From assembly GCA_045637505.1 (NCBI GenBank), contig JAZTZO010000016.1, forward strand, positions 104,760 through 168,759: a DNA stretch of 64,000 nt. Direction: 5' to 3'. This document shows positions 16,564 to 26,393 of this stretch, in pieces. Both the position numbers and the translations under genes were made by a program. The first letter of the stretch is position 1. Every line of letters begins with the position of its first letter. The DNA comes from RGIG4079 sp045637505 (lineage in GTDB: Bacteria > Bacteroidota > Bacteroidia > Bacteroidales > Muribaculaceae). Under the pieces are notes generated by a model. That model was not told where the DNA came from, made no database searches, and worked only from the letters and a program-made list of their open reading frames with translations.

Positions 16564-17151
16564 TTATTTTTTATTTTTTAGACCGTTTATTATAAATTCA
16601 ATAATATCTGTTGTAAACCTATTTTTGTCAGTGCTCAAAATATATACACTTTCTTCCAAGTAGGACATATCAGTACTTTGAAAAATTAAAAATTGTAATG
16701 ATTCAAAATATTTGCATTGAACTTCATCAAAAAAACCTTGATTGACACCGTCATCAATAATACTTTTTAGTATCTCATGTTCTTTTTCTGAAGCTAATTT
16801 TCTAATTTTTTCAACTCTTTTTATGTCAAGGCCAAAAAAACGTTTAATCGATTCGCCTTGCGATATAAAATCACTTATTAGTGCAAATCTAATTTCTAAA
16901 AAGCGACGAAGTTTTTCAACAGGAGAGATGTTTAACGACAAAATCTCTCGTAATTGAGAAACCATTTGTTCACTTTCTTGCTCTATGACGGCGTTATAAA
17001 TCTCTTTTTTGTTTTTGAAATAAGTATAAATTGTGCGGCGTCCTTTGTCTGAAGCATTTGCGATATCGTTCATAGTGGTATTCTCGATACCCTTATGGGC
17101 AAAAAGTTGCCGAGCTACTTCAATTAATTTCTCACGAGTCTTTAAAACCAT
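16564..17151 (-). CDS. TetR/AcrR family transcriptional regulator
   Basis: This 195-residue regulator has an N-terminal helix-turn-helix: KLIEVARQLFAHKGIENTTMNDIA, then GRRTIYTYFKNKKEIYNAVI, the classic TetR signature. The ligand-binding C-terminal region is unique to the protein. It heads the operon with the ketoacyl synthase and fabG, 4 bases apart, so it most likely senses an acyl-CoA-like ligand and controls these lipid genes as well as itself. The gene is divergent from dacB. Confidence 0.93.
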   Translation of the reverse strand: MVLKTREKLIEVARQLFAHKGIENTTMNDIANASDKGRRTIYTYFKNKKEIYNAVIEQESEQMVSQLREILSLNISPVEKLRRFLEIRFALISDFISQGESIKRFFGLDIKRVEKIRKLASEKEHEILKSIIDDGVNQGFFDEVQCKYFESLQFLIFQSTDMSYLEESVYILSTDKNRFTTDIIEFIINGLKNKK

Positions 17152-17177
17152 TATTGCACAAATTATATTTTAGTGTG

Positions 17178-17207
17178 CGAATTTAAGAAATTTATCTGAA
17201 TTTTCAA
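17178..17207 (-). promoter_or_regulatory. Probable promoter of the tetR-fabH-fabG operon
   Basis: On the minus strand TTG (17205-17207) and TAAATTCG (17178-17185) are spaced 19 bases apart. The -7 box has one change from TAnnTTTG. It lies 27 bases before the TetR start. Confidence 0.5.
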
Positions 17208-17299
17208 TTATAAAATCAGTATTTTTGACAAATTGACAACCATTTCTATACTTTATAAAAAAAAATAATTAACTTCGTGCTTAAAATAGAATACGAATT

Positions 17300-18655
17300 A
17301 TGAATCGATTAAAATTTACGATAGCTTTATTTCTGTTATTTGGTGTATTTACCGAATCATTTGCAACATGCCCTATAAACGTTAAAGGTAGCGAAGCAAT
17401 GAGTATGGGTGTTTACATTGAAGAACTTAACACTGGTAAAGTTCTATTAGAATATGAAAGTTCAAAAGTTTTCAGTCCTGCAAGTGTTACGAAGTCATTC
17501 ACCAGTGCCACTGCATTAACTTCATTACCCGAGAGTTTTAGATTTGAAACACCTATATATATTTCAGGCGAAATAAAAAATTCTGTATTATATGGCGATT
17601 TGATAATTTATGGTTGTGGTGATGCGACATTAGAGTCGGAACATTTTCCTAATAATTTAGGTTTTTGTGACTCAATCGCTAATGCATTGGAATCGCATGG
17701 AATAAAAAAAATTGAGGGAAAATGTAGAATTAAGAATAGAAATTTTAATAAGGATTGTGGTGTAAATCCTAATTGGGAATTAGAAGATATTGCATGGGGA
17801 TATGGCACCGGATTGCACCCATTTAATTATAAAGATAATGTTTTTAATCTTACGATTTCATCCAAAGTGCGAACTAATCCTAATGTGGCAGATCTGTCAA
17901 TAATTGAACTTCCTACAAATGGTAGTAATGGAGTTGAAATGATGCGCCCATTTAGATCTAATGAGTTATATATTGTTGGGAATATTAATAAAAACGGATA
18001 TTCAAATACATGCTCAATGCCATTCCCTGAGGATGTGTTTATTGATGAATTGATATTAAAACTCAAGAAAAACGGAATTATATTAAAACAAGAAAATATT
18101 GACGGAGTTGAAACATTCAATGAATGTTTATTATATACTCATAAATCGCCACTATTAGATGATATATTGAAGAGTTTAATGGTGAGAAGTGATAATTTGT
18201 TTGCTGAATCTATGCTGAGAGCAATATCAAAAGGTAAATCTTTAAATAATGCTATTGACAAAGAATTGCAGATATGGCAAAAACGAGGACTAAACACGTC
18301 ATTTATAAGCATTAGAGATGGCAGTGGCCTTTCTCGAACAAATAGATTATCGCCTAAATTTATTGCAAGCATGCTCAAATGGATGAATAATAGTCCTTAT
18401 ATAGATAGATATGTGAGATTATTCCCTGTTAGCGGTAGAACTGGAACATTGAAAAACTTCCTTAATGGGACAAGGTTAGAGGGCTGCTTAGCTATGAAAA
18501 CAGGGAGCATGAATGGAGTACAATGCTACGCAGGATATAAAATTGATGACAATTATAAACCAACGCATATTGTGATTGTCATGGTAAATCATTTTTTCTG
18601 TCAAAGAGCATCGTTGCGAGCAGAAATTGAAAAAATGCTACTAAATACGTTGTAA
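17300..18655 (+). CDS. dacB: D-alanyl-D-alanine carboxypeptidase/endopeptidase (PBP4 type)
   Basis: This 451-residue exported protein has a signal peptide (residues 1-23, MNRLKFTIALFLLFGVFTES). The three penicillin-binding motifs are S62-V-T-K65 (SPASVTKSF), SDN in MVRSDNLFAE, and KTG in AMKTGSMNGV. These and the length place it in the DacB/PBP4 (peptidase S13) family, which trims or cleaves peptidoglycan cross-links in the periplasm. The GYGTGLHPFNYKDN segment belongs to the inserted domain of the family. It is transcribed away from the TetR gene and is followed 35 bases later by rsmI. Confidence 0.94.
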   Translation: MNRLKFTIALFLLFGVFTESFATCPINVKGSEAMSMGVYIEELNTGKVLLEYESSKVFSPASVTKSFTSATALTSLPESFRFETPIYISGEIKNSVLYGDLIIYGCGDATLESEHFPNNLGFCDSIANALESHGIKKIEGKCRIKNRNFNKDCGVNPNWELEDIAWGYGTGLHPFNYKDNVFNLTISSKVRTNPNVADLSIIELPTNGSNGVEMMRPFRSNELYIVGNINKNGYSNTCSMPFPEDVFIDELILKLKKNGIILKQENIDGVETFNECLLYTHKSPLLDDILKSLMVRSDNLFAESMLRAISKGKSLNNAIDKELQIWQKRGLNTSFISIRDGSGLSRTNRLSPKFIASMLKWMNNSPYIDRYVRLFPVSGRTGTLKNFLNGTRLEGCLAMKTGSMNGVQCYAGYKIDDNYKPTHIVIVMVNHFFCQRASLRAEIEKMLLNTL

Positions 18656-18690
18656 AAATTGTTATATATTTATGCTATAGATAAATTAAA

Positions 18691-19407
18691 ATGAGCGGGA
18701 AATTATATATAGTGCCAACACCTGTGGGAAATCTTGATGATATGCCTCCAAGAGCAATTGATGTGTTGAAAAAATGCAATGTTATTTTAGCAGAAGATAC
18801 ACGTTCAAGCAGTGTTTTAATGAAGCATTTTGGAATAAGCACCCCCATGTTCAGTCATCATAAATTTAATGAACATGAATCATGTGAGAGTGTAATTAAT
18901 AAAATAAAATCTGGAGAAATTGTTGCGCTTATCTCAGATGCTGGCACTCCAGGAATATCCGATCCTGGCTTTTTATTATCAAGAGAATGTCGTCGTAATA
19001 ATATTATCGTTGAGACACTACCTGGTCCAACAGCTTTTGTGCCAGCATTAGTAAATTCAGGTCTGCCTTGTGATAGATTTACATTTGAAGGTTTTATCCC
19101 AGTAAAAAAAGGAAGATCTACTCGTTTAAAAGAATTGGCAACTGAACCTCGAACTTTCATAATTTACGAATCCCCATTGAGATTGGCAAAAACTCTAATT
19201 GATTTAAAGGAAGTTTGTGGCGATGACAGAGAAGCATCAGTTTCAAGAGAAATTTCAAAAATATATGATACGACTCATAAAGGAACGCTATTAGAACTAA
19301 GTGACTATTTTTCTAAGCATCAAGCAAAAGGCGAAATTGTTATTGTTGTTGCAGGCGTCAACAGTGTTACTACTAAAAAAATTCATCAAAATAAATATAA
19401 AAATTAA
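18691..19407 (+). CDS. rsmI: 16S rRNA 2'-O-ribose C1402 methyltransferase RsmI
   Basis: This 238-residue SAM-dependent methylase of the tetrapyrrole-methylase fold carries all RsmI signatures: LYIVPTPVGNLDDMPPRAI at the N terminus, ILAEDTRSS, ISDAGTPGISDPG and FEGFIPVKKGRS. It methylates the ribose of C1402 in the ribosomal P site. Length is slightly short (the Escherichia coli protein is about 286), lacking the extended C-terminal domain, as is common in Bacteroidota. Confidence 0.95.
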   Translation: MSGKLYIVPTPVGNLDDMPPRAIDVLKKCNVILAEDTRSSSVLMKHFGISTPMFSHHKFNEHESCESVINKIKSGEIVALISDAGTPGISDPGFLLSRECRRNNIIVETLPGPTAFVPALVNSGLPCDRFTFEGFIPVKKGRSTRLKELATEPRTFIIYESPLRLAKTLIDLKEVCGDDREASVSREISKIYDTTHKGTLLELSDYFSKHQAKGEIVIVVAGVNSVTTKKIHQNKYKN

Positions 19408-19424
19408 TCATTAAACTTTTAATT

Positions 19425-20303
19425 ATGAGAAAAATTATTGCAATTTTATTAGCATCAATGACAGTTTGGTCATGCTCAAATGATAGTAAGCAAAAGGAAG
19501 AACAAATTGCTTTGCAAGACACAATTAGTGCCAACAAGGAAGCTTTAGTTAAAGCTATCGCTGATAGGGATAGCTTGTTTAGCTTAATTAATGACATCTC
19601 GGATGATATGGATCAAATCAAGGCTCTTGAAAATATTTTAGTTACAAATACATGGACAAGTGAAACTTCATCTAAAAAAGAAAAAATAAAGAATGACATC
19701 CAAATATTAAAAAATACGCTTCAACAACGCCAACAAAAATTAGTTGAATTAGAAAAGAAACTAAAAGAATCTAAGTTAACCAATACAAAATTAGAAAAAA
19801 CAATTGAAACACTTAAAACACAAATAGCAGAACATCAAGTTGAAATTGAGAACTTGAATAGTGCTTTAACTTCAGCCAAAGGCCAAATTGTAAAACTTGA
19901 GAGTGATAAAGATTCTTTAAACAAAACTATATCAACAGTTTCAGCAGAAAAAGCGAAGGTTGAAGAAATTGCTGAAGAGGCTATTACAAATGTAAATGAA
20001 TTAAACAAGTGTTTCTATGCGATTGGTAGCAAAAAAGAATTGAAACAAAACAAAATTTTAGAGAGTGGATTTTTAAAGAAAACAAAGGTTATGCAAGGTG
20101 AATATGACCAAAATTTCTTCAGCATAGCCGACAAGAGAACCCTCAAGAAAATTAATCTGCATTCTAAAAAAGCAAAAATATTAACTAATCATCCTTCAAA
20201 TTCGTATGAATTTCAAGATGTTGATGGCCAAAAAACTTTGCTAATAACAAACCCAAACATTTTTTGGAATCTATCAAATTATTTAGTGATTCAAATCGAC
20301 TAA
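19425..20303 (+). CDS. Coiled-coil lipoprotein of unknown function
   Basis: This 292-residue protein has a lipoprotein signal: MRKIIAILLASMTVWSC with the modified Cys at position 17. Residues about 25-195 are almost entirely heptad-rich coiled coil (for example LQQRQQKLVELEKKLKESK). The C-terminal 90 residues are globular and include CFYAIGSKKELKQNKILESG and NHPSNSYEFQDVDG. Many Bacteroidota encode similar lipoproteins with this C-terminal domain. No enzymatic motif is visible. It is preceded by rsmI (17 bases) and followed by a hairpin that probably ends the transcript. Confidence 0.8.
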   Translation: MRKIIAILLASMTVWSCSNDSKQKEEQIALQDTISANKEALVKAIADRDSLFSLINDISDDMDQIKALENILVTNTWTSETSSKKEKIKNDIQILKNTLQQRQQKLVELEKKLKESKLTNTKLEKTIETLKTQIAEHQVEIENLNSALTSAKGQIVKLESDKDSLNKTISTVSAEKAKVEEIAEEAITNVNELNKCFYAIGSKKELKQNKILESGFLKKTKVMQGEYDQNFFSIADKRTLKKINLHSKKAKILTNHPSNSYEFQDVDGQKTLLITNPNIFWNLSNYLVIQID

Positions 20304-20325
20304 TTTGAACAAATATAGTTTTATA

Positions 20326-20349
20326 GAGGGGAGTTATACGACTCCCCTC
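20326..20349 (+). terminator. Hairpin after the lipoprotein gene
   Basis: Perfect 9-bp inverted repeat GAGGGGAGT / ACTCCCCTC with a 6-base loop, 22 bases past the stop. The following bases are only moderately T-rich, so termination strength is uncertain. Confidence 0.6.
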
Positions 20350-20434
20350 ATTTGATTAAATAGATTCAAAAATAAAATAGCATATTGTTGCTAAAAAATC
20401 ATTATCTTTGTAAAATATTTAAATATCAAAACAT

Positions 20435-21394
20435 ATGGGCTTTTTTAAGAAACTTTTTTCAAGAGAAAAAAAAGAAACGTTAGATAGAGGATTAGAACGC
20501 ACCAAAGAGGGAGTATTTGCTAAATTAACTCGTGCTATCGCTGGGAAATCTAAGATAGATGATGATGTATTAGATAATTTAGAAGAGGTGTTTATAACAT
20601 CTGACGTTGGGGTTGAAACTACTCTTAAAATAATTGATCGCATTGAAAAGAGAGTCGCCAAAGACAAGTATATTAATTCATCTGAATTAAACTCGCTTTT
20701 GTGCGAAGAAATTACCATGCTCCTTGCCGAGAATAATCAAGAAACAGAACTCGAAGATTTTGAACTTCCTAAAGGAAATCGCCCACATGTCATTATGGTA
20801 GTAGGGGTTAATGGTGTTGGGAAAACAACTACGATAGGGAAATTGGCATCACAATATAAAAAAGCTGGTAATAAAGTAATGTTAGGAGCTGCTGATACTT
20901 TTAGAGCTGCAGCAGTAGAACAATTAGATATATGGGGTGAAAGAGCTGGAGTGCCTGTTGTAAAACAAAAGCTTGGCTCAGATCCAGCGGCTGTTGCATA
21001 TGATACATTGTCGTCAGCTAAAGCTAATGATGTTGATGTTGTTATCATAGATACCGCTGGGCGACTTCACAACAAGAAGGGCTTAATGGATGAGTTGACA
21101 AAAATCAAAAATGTTATGCAAAAAATAGTGCCCGATGCTCCACATGAAGTATTATTAGTATTAGATGGTTCTACTGGTCAAAATGCATTTGAACAAGCAC
21201 GACAATTTGTAGCCGCAACAAATGTTAATGAATTAGCAATAACTAAATTAGATGGCACAGCAAAGGGAGGAGTAGTGATTGGTATTAGCGACCAATTTAA
21301 AATCCCAGTAAAATATATCGGTTTAGGTGAGGGTATTGATGACCTTCAAGTATTTAATAAAACTGAATTTGTGAAATCACTATTTGGAGAATAA
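20435..21394 (+). CDS. ftsY: Signal recognition particle receptor FtsY
   Basis: This 319-residue SRP GTPase has an N domain (residues 1-110) followed by the G domain. The P-loop is at about 124-132 (GVNGVGKTTT), then DTFRAAAVEQL, DTAGRLHNKKGLM, TKLDGTAKGG and the closing GLGEGIDDLQVF. The long acidic A domain of Escherichia coli FtsY is absent, as is usual in this phylum. It docks SRP-ribosome complexes at the membrane. A TATCTTTG element at 20403-20410 is a good -7 box, but I see no matching -33. rimO starts 2 bases after its stop. Confidence 0.97.
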   Translation: MGFFKKLFSREKKETLDRGLERTKEGVFAKLTRAIAGKSKIDDDVLDNLEEVFITSDVGVETTLKIIDRIEKRVAKDKYINSSELNSLLCEEITMLLAENNQETELEDFELPKGNRPHVIMVVGVNGVGKTTTIGKLASQYKKAGNKVMLGAADTFRAAAVEQLDIWGERAGVPVVKQKLGSDPAAVAYDTLSSAKANDVDVVIIDTAGRLHNKKGLMDELTKIKNVMQKIVPDAPHEVLLVLDGSTGQNAFEQARQFVAATNVNELAITKLDGTAKGGVVIGISDQFKIPVKYIGLGEGIDDLQVFNKTEFVKSLFGE

Positions 21395-21396
21395 CT

Positions 21397-22695
21397 ATGT
21401 GCGATAAATCCATAGATATTGTCTCATTGGGATGCTCAAAGAATTTAGTTGATTCTGAGCGTTTGGCTAAGATGTTTAAAGATATTGGATATATCATTAA
21501 GCATAATCCGCAAGAATTATCAAGTTCAATTGTAATCATAAATACATGCGGTTTTATTGGTGATGCCAAAGAAGAATCCATTAATACAATTTTAGAGTAT
21601 GCTAATGCAAAAACTGATGGACAAATTGACCAGTTGTATGTAATGGGATGTCTTTCGGAAAGATATCGAAATGAGTTGACAGCTGAAATTACAGAGGTAG
21701 ATGAGTGGTATGGAAAGTTTGATTGGGAAAATCTTGTAAAAAGAATTTCTTCACAGGATTCATGTACCGAGAATTATAAAAAAGATATATCTACTCCAAA
21801 GCATTATGCTTATATAAAAATATCTGAGGGATGCAATCGTTTTTGTGCTTTTTGTGCTATACCCCTTATCACTGGAAGATATAAGTCGCGCTCAATAGAG
21901 AATATTAAAGAAGAGATTAAATATCTTGTAAGTAAGGGCGTTAAAGAATTTAATATTATAGCACAAGATTTATCTTACTACGGCATCGATTTATATGGAA
22001 AGAATGAGATTGCTAATCTGATTAATCAAATTGCTTTGATTGATGGTGTAAAGTGGATTAGATTACATTATGCATATCCTGCGCAGTTCCCGTTGGATTT
22101 ACTTGATGTAATAGCAAAGCATGAAAATGTTTGTAAATATCTGGATATTGCACTCCAACATTCTTCAGATGTTGTCTTATCTAATATGAGAAGGCACATT
22201 AACAAAAAACAAACTATAGAATTATTAAATCTAATCAGGGAAAAAGTACCAAATATTCACATTCGAACAACTTTAATGGTCGGCTTCCCCGGAGAATCAA
22301 ATAAAGAATTTGAAGATTTAATCGAATTCGTTAAAGACCAAAGGTTTGAGAGAATGGGTGCTTTTACATATTGTGAAGAAAGTGACACATATGCCGCTAA
22401 AAACTATAATGACAATATTTCTGATGAATTAAAAAAAGAAAGATTAGATAAATTGATGTCAATTCAAGAAAACATATCATTAGAAATTAATCAGAGTAAA
22501 ATAGGACATAGATTTAACGTGATTATAGACTCTGAAGATGATGAATATTATATTGGTCGTACTGAATGGGACTCCCCTGAAGTTGACCCAGAGGTACTAA
22601 TCTTTAAATCTAAAAAACTTGACATTGGAAATTATTATAGTGTTGAAATAGTTGATGCACTACCATTCGATCTTATTGCAAAAATTGTAGATTAG
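21397..22695 (+). CDS. rimO: Ribosomal protein S12 methylthiotransferase RimO
   Basis: This 432-residue radical-SAM enzyme adds a methylthio group to an aspartate of ribosomal protein S12. The N-terminal UPF0004 domain has Cys13, Cys51 and Cys85 for one iron-sulfur cluster. The radical-SAM motif is Cys146-x3-Cys150-x2-Cys153 (GCNRFCAFC). A C-terminal TRAM domain follows, with VIIDSEDDEYYIGRTEWDSPEVD typical of RimO and not of MiaB. It lies 2 bases after ftsY and 1 base before menF, so it is translated from the same transcript. Confidence 0.96.
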   Translation: MCDKSIDIVSLGCSKNLVDSERLAKMFKDIGYIIKHNPQELSSSIVIINTCGFIGDAKEESINTILEYANAKTDGQIDQLYVMGCLSERYRNELTAEITEVDEWYGKFDWENLVKRISSQDSCTENYKKDISTPKHYAYIKISEGCNRFCAFCAIPLITGRYKSRSIENIKEEIKYLVSKGVKEFNIIAQDLSYYGIDLYGKNEIANLINQIALIDGVKWIRLHYAYPAQFPLDLLDVIAKHENVCKYLDIALQHSSDVVLSNMRRHINKKQTIELLNLIREKVPNIHIRTTLMVGFPGESNKEFEDLIEFVKDQRFERMGAFTYCEESDTYAAKNYNDNISDELKKERLDKLMSIQENISLEINQSKIGHRFNVIIDSEDDEYYIGRTEWDSPEVDPEVLIFKSKKLDIGNYYSVEIVDALPFDLIAKIVD

Positions 22696-22696
22696 C

Positions 22697-23746
22697 ATGA
22701 ATAATTTAGAATTAGTTGTCAATAAATGTATTAATTATAAAATTCCATTTGTTGTTTTTCAGAAACCATTAGAGTCAAATATCACATTTTTCTCAAATCC
22801 TTCTGGAGACCAATTTTCGACATGCAATTCTACCTGTTTTACGATTGTAGATTTTAACTCAAAGAATAGCAATGGTTACAAAATTTATAAAGAATTAGAT
22901 ATTGCAAAAACGCTCGAATATTGCGACCAATGCTCAACATATCGCTCCCCATCAATAGTCTCATCATATCAATCCCCTACGCAAATCAATGATTATATAA
23001 CGAAAGTAAATCAAATTGTAAATATTCTTAAGAAAGAGGGTGGGAAAGTTGTTCTATCGAAGGTGACGTGTGGTCAACACAGTATTTCTAACTTTTACAA
23101 ACTTGTTGAAAATTATTTTAGCTATTACGCTAACTCATTTAGATACTTATATTTTACTCCAACAACAGGGTGTTGGATAGGTGCATCTCCTGAAATCTTA
23201 CTTAAATATGATTGTGAAAGAGAAGAGCTTCAAACGATGTCTCTTGCAGGAACAAGAATTTTTGATAAGACAAACGCACCTTGGGATTTAAAAAATATTG
23301 AAGAGCATAATTATGTCACTCAATATATTGTAAATAAACTAACTAAGGTTGGCCTTAACATTAATGTTTCTGATGAAGAGAATCTTCAATTTGGTGATAT
23401 AGAACACCTTTGTCATCGAATTTTAGCTAATAATGTCAACGCTACTCAGATAGAATTTATTTTAGATGAGTTAAACCCAACACCAGCTTTAGCTGGATAT
23501 CCGTTAAAGAAAGCATTAGATACTATTCATAACTTTGAAAATCATGAGCGTAGGTGTTATGGAGGATATGTTTCTATATGTAACAATAAGAACATTGATG
23601 CCTATGTAAATATACGTTGTGCCAACTTTGACGCAACGCACTTTTGTATATATTCGGGAGGAGGACTAACCAAAGATTCAGATCCTTCTGCCGAATGGGA
23701 AGAGACTGAAAATAAGATTAAACGACTAAAAGAATTGTTCAGATGA
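22697..23746 (+). CDS. menF: Isochorismate synthase MenF
   Basis: This 349-residue chorismate-binding enzyme turns chorismate into isochorismate, the first step of menaquinone synthesis. The catalytic core is seen in LAGTRIF, IEEHNYVTQYIV, FGDIEHLCHRI and LNPTPALAGYP. The closing YSGGGLTKDSDPSAEWEETENK is the conserved Mg- and substrate-binding C terminus. The protein is shorter than Escherichia coli MenF because of a reduced N terminus. It overlaps the following SGNH gene by 4 bases, so the acyl-transfer cassette is translationally coupled to it. menD follows only after those three genes. Confidence 0.93.
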   Translation: MNNLELVVNKCINYKIPFVVFQKPLESNITFFSNPSGDQFSTCNSTCFTIVDFNSKNSNGYKIYKELDIAKTLEYCDQCSTYRSPSIVSSYQSPTQINDYITKVNQIVNILKKEGGKVVLSKVTCGQHSISNFYKLVENYFSYYANSFRYLYFTPTTGCWIGASPEILLKYDCEREELQTMSLAGTRIFDKTNAPWDLKNIEEHNYVTQYIVNKLTKVGLNINVSDEENLQFGDIEHLCHRILANNVNATQIEFILDELNPTPALAGYPLKKALDTIHNFENHERRCYGGYVSICNNKNIDAYVNIRCANFDATHFCIYSGGGLTKDSDPSAEWEETENKIKRLKELFR

Positions 23747-25155
23747 AATTTATAAATAAACTAAGCGCATTTATTATTTTATTGGCATCTATATTGGTGT
23801 TATTTGGCCTCTCTCTAATTAATTGGACCGATTTGACAAAGTCAGAATCTCACAAAGGTGGTTTTATTAAAGATTTTAATTTATTCAGCGATTTACTACC
23901 TGAAGACACATCTGTCACTGATGTTAATGTATTTATTGATCCAGCATTAATCAAGGCTCAAGAGCAAGCATTCAAAGACAAAATTAATGACTCTATTAAC
24001 AACGAAATAGCTAAAGGTAGGTTTATAGACTCTGCTGTAATTCCTGTTAAACAACCTATTGTAAATGGCAAAGTTATAATAGAAGACTACACATTAGCAC
24101 AAGATGGTTTTTCTAAACTAAAAAAAGCATTAGCCAATCGTAACAACAAAGTTGTTCGAGTTGGAGTTATTGGAGACTCTTATATTGAAGGAGATATCTT
24201 TACACAACATGTTCGCGAATTACTACAAGATAAATTTGGTGGAAATGGCGTTGGATTTGTTGCATTAGATTGTATAACTCGCAATTTCAGAAAATCAGTT
24301 AAACACAATGCCTCTGGTTGGGAAATTTCACTATTTGGCGACAAAGTTAATACTAATTATTTTGCACTTTCTGGGATATTTTGTAAAACAACAGGGTTTG
24401 CAACAGCATCCTATTTTGGTTCAACATCATTAAAACATCTTGAGAATTGGACTAGTTCTAAATTTTTATTTATATCACCAAGAAGCGGATCTATTGAAGT
24501 TAATGTTGGAGATGGTTGGAAAAAACACAATATTACTGGAAGTAATAAAGTACAATGTATCTCTATAACTAAAACGACTAATAAGTTTGAGATTAAGACA
24601 ACTCCTTCGTCCTTGGTTGGGCTAGGCGTTTGGTTATACGACAATTCTGGAATATCTGTTGATTGCATGTCTTTAAGAGGCAATTCTGGAATAACACATG
24701 CAGGAGTAAATAAAGAGATTGCCCATCAAATGAATAAACACATCGATTATGATTTGATAATTGTGGAATATGGACTAAATGCATTAACTGCAACTCGTAA
24801 AGACTATACTTTCTACGCTGATTATATGGTCAAAGTGGTTAATCATCTTCGTAGCTGTTATCCTAATGCTGATATATTAATGCTTGGAGGTGGTGATAGA
24901 GGAGTCAAGAAAGGAACTGAAATTTGCTCAATGGCTACAGTTGCCAATCTCATTATGTCTCAACGTGAAGCTGCCCGGAGGGCTCAATGTTTATTCTGGG
25001 ATACACGAGAAGCCATGGGGGGTAATAACGCAATTGTTTCATGGTGCAAAAATAATGATGTAAATAAAGATTATATCCATTTATCAACTAAGGGGGGTGA
25101 GCGATTAGCTAATATATTTATTGAATCTCTTCTTAATTCTATCAATGAAAAATAA
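23743..25155 (+). CDS. SGNH-fold membrane-anchored protein, module A (first)
   Basis: This 470-residue protein has one N-terminal membrane span (about 8-27), so the rest is periplasmic. The SGNH hydrolase blocks are present: G144-D145-S146 (VIGDSYIEGD), EYGLNALTA for the Gly and Asn blocks, and D443-x-x-H446 (KDYIHLS) near the end. Two conserved stretches (KFGGNGVGFVALD and FWDTREAMGGNNAIVSW) recur in its paralogue at 59941-61326. Such proteins often pair with MBOAT transferases to O-acylate polysaccharides or lipids. It starts inside the menF stop region (ATGA overlap). The substrate cannot be read from the sequence. Confidence 0.82.
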   Translation: MKFINKLSAFIILLASILVLFGLSLINWTDLTKSESHKGGFIKDFNLFSDLLPEDTSVTDVNVFIDPALIKAQEQAFKDKINDSINNEIAKGRFIDSAVIPVKQPIVNGKVIIEDYTLAQDGFSKLKKALANRNNKVVRVGVIGDSYIEGDIFTQHVRELLQDKFGGNGVGFVALDCITRNFRKSVKHNASGWEISLFGDKVNTNYFALSGIFCKTTGFATASYFGSTSLKHLENWTSSKFLFISPRSGSIEVNVGDGWKKHNITGSNKVQCISITKTTNKFEIKTTPSSLVGLGVWLYDNSGISVDCMSLRGNSGITHAGVNKEIAHQMNKHIDYDLIIVEYGLNALTATRKDYTFYADYMVKVVNHLRSCYPNADILMLGGGDRGVKKGTEICSMATVANLIMSQREAARRAQCLFWDTREAMGGNNAIVSWCKNNDVNKDYIHLSTKGGERLANIFIESLLNSINEK

Positions 25156-26392
25156 TTTTATAATATTTATATTAGGATTGTTCATTGTAAGCCAATCGAG
25201 TGCAATGGGTAATATACATGAGAATATTGAGTCTGATTCAACTCAACTCAATATTCGAATTAATCCTACATTAGAACATGACACATGTTCACATCCATTA
25301 GTTAGAGAATATAATTACCTAAAACTCAATCAGAATAAAATTCATTACAACAATTCCAACTGGACTGCTTTCTACAACAAACTTAATAACTCTTCACAAA
25401 ACACTATTTCAATTGTTCATATAGGGGATTCTCATTTACAAGCGGATATTGCTACAGGGAAAACTCGTGAGCTTCTACAAAAACAATTTGGAAATGCAGG
25501 GAGGGGGATAGTTGCACCGTTGAAACTCGCGAAAACGAACCAACCTACCGATTATTTTTTCTCTTGTGTAGGTCCATATGATGCTTCATCATTAATGAGG
25601 CGCCCATGGAAATCACCTATTCAATTAACAGGTGCATCATTTACACCACATAAAGATAACTTCATCGTCGAAATTGGAGTAAAAAATAGCTCAAATGAGT
25701 TCAAGCGTTTAAGAATTCATCTTGAGGGTGATTTATACATAGATTCAGTTTGTGCTGACAATAAAGTAGTTTCATATGATATTGATGAAAGATTTACTAA
25801 TTATACCGATATCATATTTTCAGAATCAGTGTCATATGTAAAGCTATGGTTAAGTTCTATTGGTCAACTGACCATCTATGGAGCTTCTCTTTTAAACGAC
25901 TGTGCTGGAGTAGTCTATAATGTAATCGGGAACAATGGCGCTTCATATTATTCATACAACAACATGGGCAACCTTGGAAAAGATTGCCAAATCCTATCTC
26001 CAGATCTTTTTATTGTAAGTCTTGGTGCGAATGAGGCATTTGGGAATTTGTCAAATGAGGCATTCTATACAACAATTTCAAATCTAGTTACTGATTTACA
26101 GTTAAATAATCCAAGCGCAAATATATTATTGGCAACACCAATGGAATGCCAAAAAAACGGTCGTATTAACCACAAAATAAAACAATTTAGAGATGTGATA
26201 ATCCAATTTGGCAAAGATAACAATATTGCGGTTTATGATTGGTATGATATTGCTGGAGGTTATAATGCCTCGAATAATTGGGTAAATGATCGTTTAATGG
26301 GTAAAGATCGTATTCATAATACAAGTAAAGGATATTATATACAAGGAACTATATTGTACGAAGTTATAATTAACGAACTAAAAAACTATTAA
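25145..26392 (+). CDS. SGNH-fold exported protein, module A (second)
   Basis: This 415-residue protein is counted from the ATG at 25145, chosen because MKNNFIIFILGLFIVSQSSA is a clear signal peptide; an in-frame ATG at 25121 would add eight residues. Catalytic blocks are G94-D95-S96 (IVHIGDSHLQAD), SLGANEAFG, and D388-x-x-H391 (KDRIHNT), giving a complete Ser-Asp-His set. It matches the protein at 58658-59941 in order and motif placement (HIGDSH versus HIGGSH, and DRIH in both). It overlaps the upstream SGNH gene by 11 bases and ends 1 base before the MBOAT gene. Confidence 0.82.
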   Translation: MKNNFIIFILGLFIVSQSSAMGNIHENIESDSTQLNIRINPTLEHDTCSHPLVREYNYLKLNQNKIHYNNSNWTAFYNKLNNSSQNTISIVHIGDSHLQADIATGKTRELLQKQFGNAGRGIVAPLKLAKTNQPTDYFFSCVGPYDASSLMRRPWKSPIQLTGASFTPHKDNFIVEIGVKNSSNEFKRLRIHLEGDLYIDSVCADNKVVSYDIDERFTNYTDIIFSESVSYVKLWLSSIGQLTIYGASLLNDCAGVVYNVIGNNGASYYSYNNMGNLGKDCQILSPDLFIVSLGANEAFGNLSNEAFYTTISNLVTDLQLNNPSANILLATPMECQKNGRINHKIKQFRDVIIQFGKDNNIAVYDWYDIAGGYNASNNWVNDRLMGKDRIHNTSKGYYIQGTILYEVIINELKNY

Positions 26393-26393
26393 T

